This document shows, piece after piece, positions 59,414-64,000 of a DNA stretch of 64,000 bases. Made by a program: the position numbers and the translations under genes. The notes under the pieces are model-generated. The model saw nothing but the letters and a program-made list of their open reading frames with translations, was not told where the DNA came from and searched no databases. Positions within the stretch are counted from its first letter, which is position 1. Each line of letters opens with the position of its first letter. The DNA comes from Blastomyces gilchristii SLH14081 (lineage: Eukaryota; Ascomycota; Eurotiomycetes; Onygenales; Ajellomycetaceae): NCBI RefSeq assembly GCF_000003855.2, contig NW_003101672.1, positions 457,483 through 521,482 of the forward strand. Direction: 5' to 3'.

Positions 59414-61057
59414 CTAATCGAATGTGATAGCAGCCTTAATGGCAGACTTATTCCTCATTGCCTCCAAGCACTCAGCCCACTGTTCGAGCTTGAAAACCTT
59501 GTTTACAATTCCGTCAACTCTAACCTTGCCGGAATCAAGGTAATCGATGGCAGCGGGGAACTTGTAAGTTTCACTGAAGCTTCCAAGAATGGTGATTTCG
59601 TCGCCGACTGAAGGAGGAAGGAGAAGTCAGCCAAGTACTAACGAAGCTAGGTGCTACATATCAAAATTGGGATGGGGAAAGGAACGGATGACATACAGAT
59701 CTTTGATGGTGGCCACGAAACGCGGTCGGCGTTAGCATAGACACCGTACACAACAAGCTTACCACCTCGGCGGCAGTAGTTGATGGCATCCTCTAGAATC
59801 TTCACGCTGCCAGTGGCCTCGATGACAATGTCGAATCCGTATGGGTTATCCGCCTTCAATTTGGCGAACTGCGCGCTAGGATCTTTACGGGAGAGCTCGA
59901 CATATTCGTCACCAGCGTTGAGAGTCTTAGCCAGATTCATTTTGAGGCCCTCGGGAGCAGCAATGACGACTTTGCAACCGCCGTTTAGTTTGAGCATTTG
60001 CGCAAGAACCTAGCAGGATGGCGTATGTGAGAAAATAGGCGAACGAAACGGATGGGAATTTCCTCGAACGTAGGTGAAGACTTACAAGACCAGTGGGACC
60101 AGCGCCAAACATGAGGACTGTCGAGCCCATCTTGGGGGCAATCTTATCGAGGCCATGCGCAGCGCATGATGCCGGCTCAAGCAATGTGGCGTCGACATCA
60201 GAAAGGTTCTTGATCTTAAATACCCGGCCGGCTACAAAGACCCAGAAATGTCAGGAACCATTTTCCCATTTTAAACGACTGGGCCTGGGCTGGTTGGGAA
60301 CTTTGTCTTACCAGGATAAGCACAGTATTCAGCGAAACCTCCGTTCATCGTCACACCGTGGGCTTCGAAGTGCTCGCAGAGAAGCTCCTCTCCCCGCCGG
60401 CAGTAGAAGCACTCTCCGCAGAGCTCCGAGTTGTCGGCGACGACACGTTCACCAACGGTAAAACCCTTGACCTTGGGGCCGAAAGCAGCAACAACACCAA
60501 CGGTTTCATGGCCTAGTTTACAGATTTAGTATTCAAATCCAAGAGTTCGTGTGAGCGAAGGGTTGCATCATACCAGGGACCAGTGGGAACTATGGATGTT
60601 ACCTAGATTAGCTTCTAGTACAATGACGGAACATATTTCAGATCCCAAAAACAAGGGAGGGTTCTGAGCCTACCTTTGCCAGGAATTCTCCGTCGTGGAT
60701 ATGGAGGTCTGTGCCGCAGACACCGCAGGCCTTGACTTTAATCTATAAATTGCAAAGTCAGAAGGCATTCAACACGATAAACAAGACATGTCTAGCGCAA
60801 TGAGAGGGATCTCGCAAGAGGCCTCCTACCAAGACATCATTCTCACGGAGAGTTGGGACAGGAATATTGACAATTCCGAACTCCCTTGGCTTGGAGTACC
60901 TAAACGCAAAAATAATCACAGATGGTCAGCAAGGGACAAAGAAAGATGGAAGAACTTTCTAATCGCATCCCATATTCTTCTCAAAGACATCCAGGATTTG
61001 GATATTTTACTGCGTGGGCAGATGCAAATGGCGGTATACTGACTGGAGAGCCTTCAT
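59414..61057 (-). CDS. Zinc-dependent medium-chain polyol/alcohol dehydrogenase
   Basis: Eight exons on the minus strand: 61057-61044, 60899-60830, 60742-60674, 60589-60574, 60512-60312, 60231-60086, 60009-59697, 59607-59414 (1023 bases, 340 aa, the usual family length). The first exon has 14 coding bases (donor GTCAGT) and exon 4 only 16 (FPLVPG). Catalytic zinc: Cys in [16 protein letters not shown] and the GHE of PGHETVGVV. Structural zinc: four Cys in [16 protein letters not shown]. Nucleotide fold: MFGAGPTGL (GxGxxG). The C-terminus is [20 protein letters not shown]. It resembles sorbitol/xylitol/arabinitol dehydrogenases, which oxidise polyols with NAD(P)+; the substrate cannot be told from sequence. 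Cytosolic, no signal peptide. Confidence 0.92.
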
Positions 61058-63606
61058 AGTCTTGGGGATTTGGGCGGCCATTCTGTTCGAGAGGGAAGTT
61101 CACTGCTTAATATCTGGGTCCAGTTTATGGGTTAGTCGCAACGTTCATCAATTGTCACCAATTGGGGTAAGTTGAGTCCTTCCAGGCATACCTAAGGATT
61201 TAGGGATGTGAGATGACGAGGAGTGGAATATGGGAGGAATGGAAAATAGAAAAAGGGGAAGAGAGGGAAGAAGAGGAGGAATGAGGGAGGTTTTTGAAGA
61301 AAGCAACGGTGAGTAATGGTACGAAAGGATCTTCCCGAAGTCTAACTGACATCGTCTCATCATGGATCATGGCGGGGCCAACGGAGTGGATTGTGGGAGG
61401 GTCGAGGTCCACTGCGGCGCGTCACCAAGTAAGTTAACTTTTAACCCTAAAAGAATATTACCAGAACCAGGCAAACTTTATCCGATGTGACCAAGTATCT
61501 CCGTCCTAGTACTCCGTACGGAGTACAGAGACTCAGCATACCTTCTTACACCTGGTGAGCGACTTTTCAAATATTAATTAGCTCGAAGCCTAGGGTAAGT
61601 TGATAACTTACATTAATAATATAATAATTGTTACCTCTATCCCCTGTACCTGACGTCGAGACTTCCGCCTGGTCTGGTACGAACAACTCGAACTAATTTT
61701 GACCTTTTGAAAGTTGGCTTGCTCATGGTTTACTCCCCATGAATAACATACGAATGCCCCGTCTGCTTCTCCACCGACTATCAAAGTCTACATGGGACGA
61801 GAGGACTGGACTGTCAACTGGTTTGTGCCATCGGAGCTCGTGGCAACAATGATTGGAAAACTGTGGGGACTTGAGAACATGGTTCTGAGCTGGGTTTACC
61901 CACAAGGATTCTTCTCAATTATGGAGACAATTGTGGCTACTATATACAGCGTAAATACGCGGAAGTTGGGACAGCGTCGTGCTGAGATGAGCTCATAGTC
62001 AGCATCCTGCATTTCGATGCACCATCTTCGAAACGGAATTCCACGCTGGCATTAGTTATGACATCAGGATGACTTTATTGGTCATAGAGTGTCTTTGAAA
62101 GACATGGGGAGTAATCCGTTCATCATTGTAGCTCTCAGTAACAGTAACTAGTGTAGAAGGTTGGGGGACATTCTGGATGGTTTTCGAGGCTGCCGCGAGC
62201 CTGTTAAGCTAGTTAAACTAGCGGAATAGAAAAAAAAAAATACTTTGAAAATTCTCTGAGCCACATGACCTCGCTACCCATGTCCTGCGCCAACTTGCGA
62301 GCTTGATAGCTATTTTGGGGAACTTGAAAGAGGTCTCGATCTCGGCTTATTATTGTGCATTTCATCCCGAAAAAATTAAGAATGACAGTTCTAGTCCACA
62401 ATGGACTGTATTTGGGGTGCATTCAGATTAGCAAGGGGATATGCGCTCTGAATAATATGTCCGCGTATATCCAGGTCTCCATATGCCGTTCCTCGGATTG
62501 TCAATTCTTCAAGTAGTAATGATGAGCTCGGCAAGCGGGAGTGGGGATTACGAGTTAACTCTTGCTAGGCATAGCCGACATTATACCCGGGGCGTTTGGG
62601 GTAAAAATAAATATAAATAAAAAGCTACCATTTTTTATCATCACTGGAGGAATATCCCACATCCACTTTGAAACTACACTGATTCGGCCGCTCCAACGCG
62701 CGTATATCCAATGCTATATCCACCGCCATGACAGGTGGATGGAATTTCGGCGGCATCAGTGTGCATGAGGGAGCTTTTGCGGAGCCTACGGGTAGAAGTT
62801 GTAAAGGACCGCGACTCAACTACGAAACTCAGATCTTATTGTAACGTACATTACAATTGACAGGTCATAAGCTTTATTGGTAGAGCTCGTCACCGTAGTT
62901 ACCATCGATACCGGTGATCTTCGTATCCCGTTCGCGTGCGACCGGGGTTTCGGGGCTCATATTCTTTGTCAATTATTTTTGTGACCTCCTTGAAGCTTTC
63001 CCGATAGATTTGGTGGCGGACCTTAGCTCCCATACAGAGTAGTCCATGACGAGCATATAAGTTGGGCCAGTAGCACGATTGGTCATGACAAGAAAGGCGC
63101 TGTCATTCCTCAACTAATCCGGTTTGATCTCTAGAACTCCATAGCCAGTGCACGAGGTAAAAATTTTTATGAAAAGAAAAAAGAAAATTGTGGAGGGAAG
63201 CGGCAAGAATTAAGGAAAAACCGAAAGCAAGGGCACATAGTAAAGCTCTCACCACCTACCAACCATAACCAAACACCAGCGCTAAACAATAACAGCAATA
63301 AGAAAGCCAGACCCCACCAAGCTCCGAGCACAAGATGGGCAAATTATAGACAATGAGAGATAGCTCCTAGAACTACCCTTATTGATCTAAAGGCGCAAAG
63401 ATGGAATACATAGAGGTGGGGTGAAGCAAACGGCACCAATGAAAACATAGGCTAACGATAATAAATAGGCTGTAAACAAGCAACGAGGATGAATGTCTTG
63501 GTTTGGGTTTTGCAGAGAAGGGGTCTTAGGTCATGAAATAACCCCCAACCACCATTTGGGTTTTAAAAAATAGGGTGAATAGACGGATATTTTCCAATTT
63601 TGTTGT
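61058..63606. other. Intergenic, no gene supported
   Basis: It contains an 18-base perfect palindrome at 61509-61526 and a weak plus-strand frame 61792-61998 (68 codons). A purine-rich stretch lies at 61230-61300. Nothing else is recognised. Confidence 0.4.
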
Positions 63607-64000
63607 TTACTTCAATCCAAAGCCTTCGCTGTCCACTACAGCGCGCCACAACTTCTCTTCCAACTTCTCTCGGCTTTTGTAACGATACAAGGCGATCATA
63701 TTGAAGCATGTCCTCGCGGTTGGGAACCTTTCTGAATCTTGCCCAAGGCATACAAGGCGGATCGAAAGATTTGTTGCGCCCATAGCTGGTATACGATCAC
63801 TCCCAGTGATGAAGCTAAGAACTTTGCGCTGATCCCGGGGCGAGGCCCTGCTGAAAAAGTCCCAGAACCAAGTCACCACCGGCTCTTTTTCAGGATGATC
63901 CGTACGCCAATGTTCATAAACGGCGACAGCTTGTAACGATGGGATATTAAGCGCTTCATCTGAACCGCGCACAAGAAGTTCAATTTCTTCTGGACGGAAT
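63607..64000 (-). CDS. HECT-type E3 ubiquitin ligase, C-terminal part (Hul4-type likely)
   Basis: The minus-strand frame is open from the window edge to the stop at 63607-63609, giving the last 130 residues of a HECT domain. It reads FRPEEIELLVRGSDEALNIP, VVTWFWDFFSRASPRDQRKV, LSFITGSDRIPAMGATNL and FPTARTCFNMIALYRY. The catalytic Cys is codon 63706-63708 in TCFN, and the end is SEGFGLK. The HECT C-lobe receives ubiquitin from an E2 on this Cys and passes it to the substrate (family knowledge). The wording resembles filamentous-fungal Hul4 proteins as I remember them; the N-terminal part that would decide this is outside the window. Confidence 0.93.
   Translation of the reverse strand, partial: FRPEEIELLVRGSDEALNIPSLQAVAVYEHWRTDHPEKEPVVTWFWDFFSRASPRDQRKVLSFITGSDRIPAMGATNLSIRLVCLGQDSERFPTARTCFNMIALYRYKSREKLEEKLWRAVVDSEGFGLK

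Noticed and set aside
61148..61412. Pro/Ser-rich minus-strand frames near 61.2 kb
   Set aside because: They are produced by a purine/pyrimidine-rich stretch, with no start context or domain.

Overview
The window looks like a filamentous ascomycete chromosome, most likely an onygenalean of the Blastomyces/Ajellomycetaceae kind. This is an inference: the genes have short introns (about 45-115 bp) with GTAAGT-like donors and CTAAT/CTGAC branch sites, the proteins are fungal (Npr2, Ngg1/Ada3, a filamentous-fungal HECT ligase), and a long AT-rich block of decayed Ty3/gypsy elements abuts normal-GC gene space. No species marker is visible.

Bases 1-35188 form a gene-poor block of nested transposable elements, heavily mutated by C-to-T (G-to-A) change of the repeat-induced point mutation (RIP) type. 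In order: a chromodomain Ty3/gypsy element (C, 1-3604, its 3' LTR resuming at 11890-12117) split by a complete gypsy element A (3605-11889, minus strand, 180-bp LTRs, ACAC target duplication); a tRNA-derived SINE (12831-13184); a 3' fragment of a LINE (about 13295-13545); a Ty1/copia relic (about 13600-17100) holding two copies of a 506-bp class II element; a normal-GC island (about 17935-18415); a Tad-like LINE with a hairpin- and repeat-rich leader (about 18960-25238) holding a third copy; and a second chromovirus fragment D (25239-35188) split by complete gypsy element B (25594-33845, plus strand) and by a fourth copy. Four well-supported insertions of the 506-bp element each have an 8-bp target duplication, so the insertions can be ordered.

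Bases 35189-42300 are normal GC but hold only gene relics and weak open frames. From 42.3 kb on there are real genes: a conserved hypothetical protein (42311, +); NPR2, a regulator of TORC1 in amino-acid sensing (44382-46311, +, 4 exons); NGG1/ADA3 of the SAGA/ADA acetyltransferase complexes (46897-49168, -, 3 exons), convergent with NPR2; a PA-TM-RING ubiquitin ligase (about 54065-56015, +, 5' end unresolved); an FRG1-like protein (57152-58089, -, 2 exons); a zinc-dependent medium-chain polyol/alcohol dehydrogenase (59414-61057, -, 8 exons with a 16-base microexon); and the 3' end of a HECT E3 ligase (63607 to window end, -). Between NGG1 and the RING gene lies a low-complexity minisatellite (49850-51968) with an 871-base assembly gap, pyrimidine-rich on the left and purine-rich on the right, with C-to-T decay centred near 50.4-50.6 kb.

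The genes do not form an obvious pathway cluster; the most informative part of the window is the transposon block and the traces of genome defence in it. Exon boundaries are hand-derived from frame, splice consensus and family knowledge. Family names rest on motif recognition, not on a database search.
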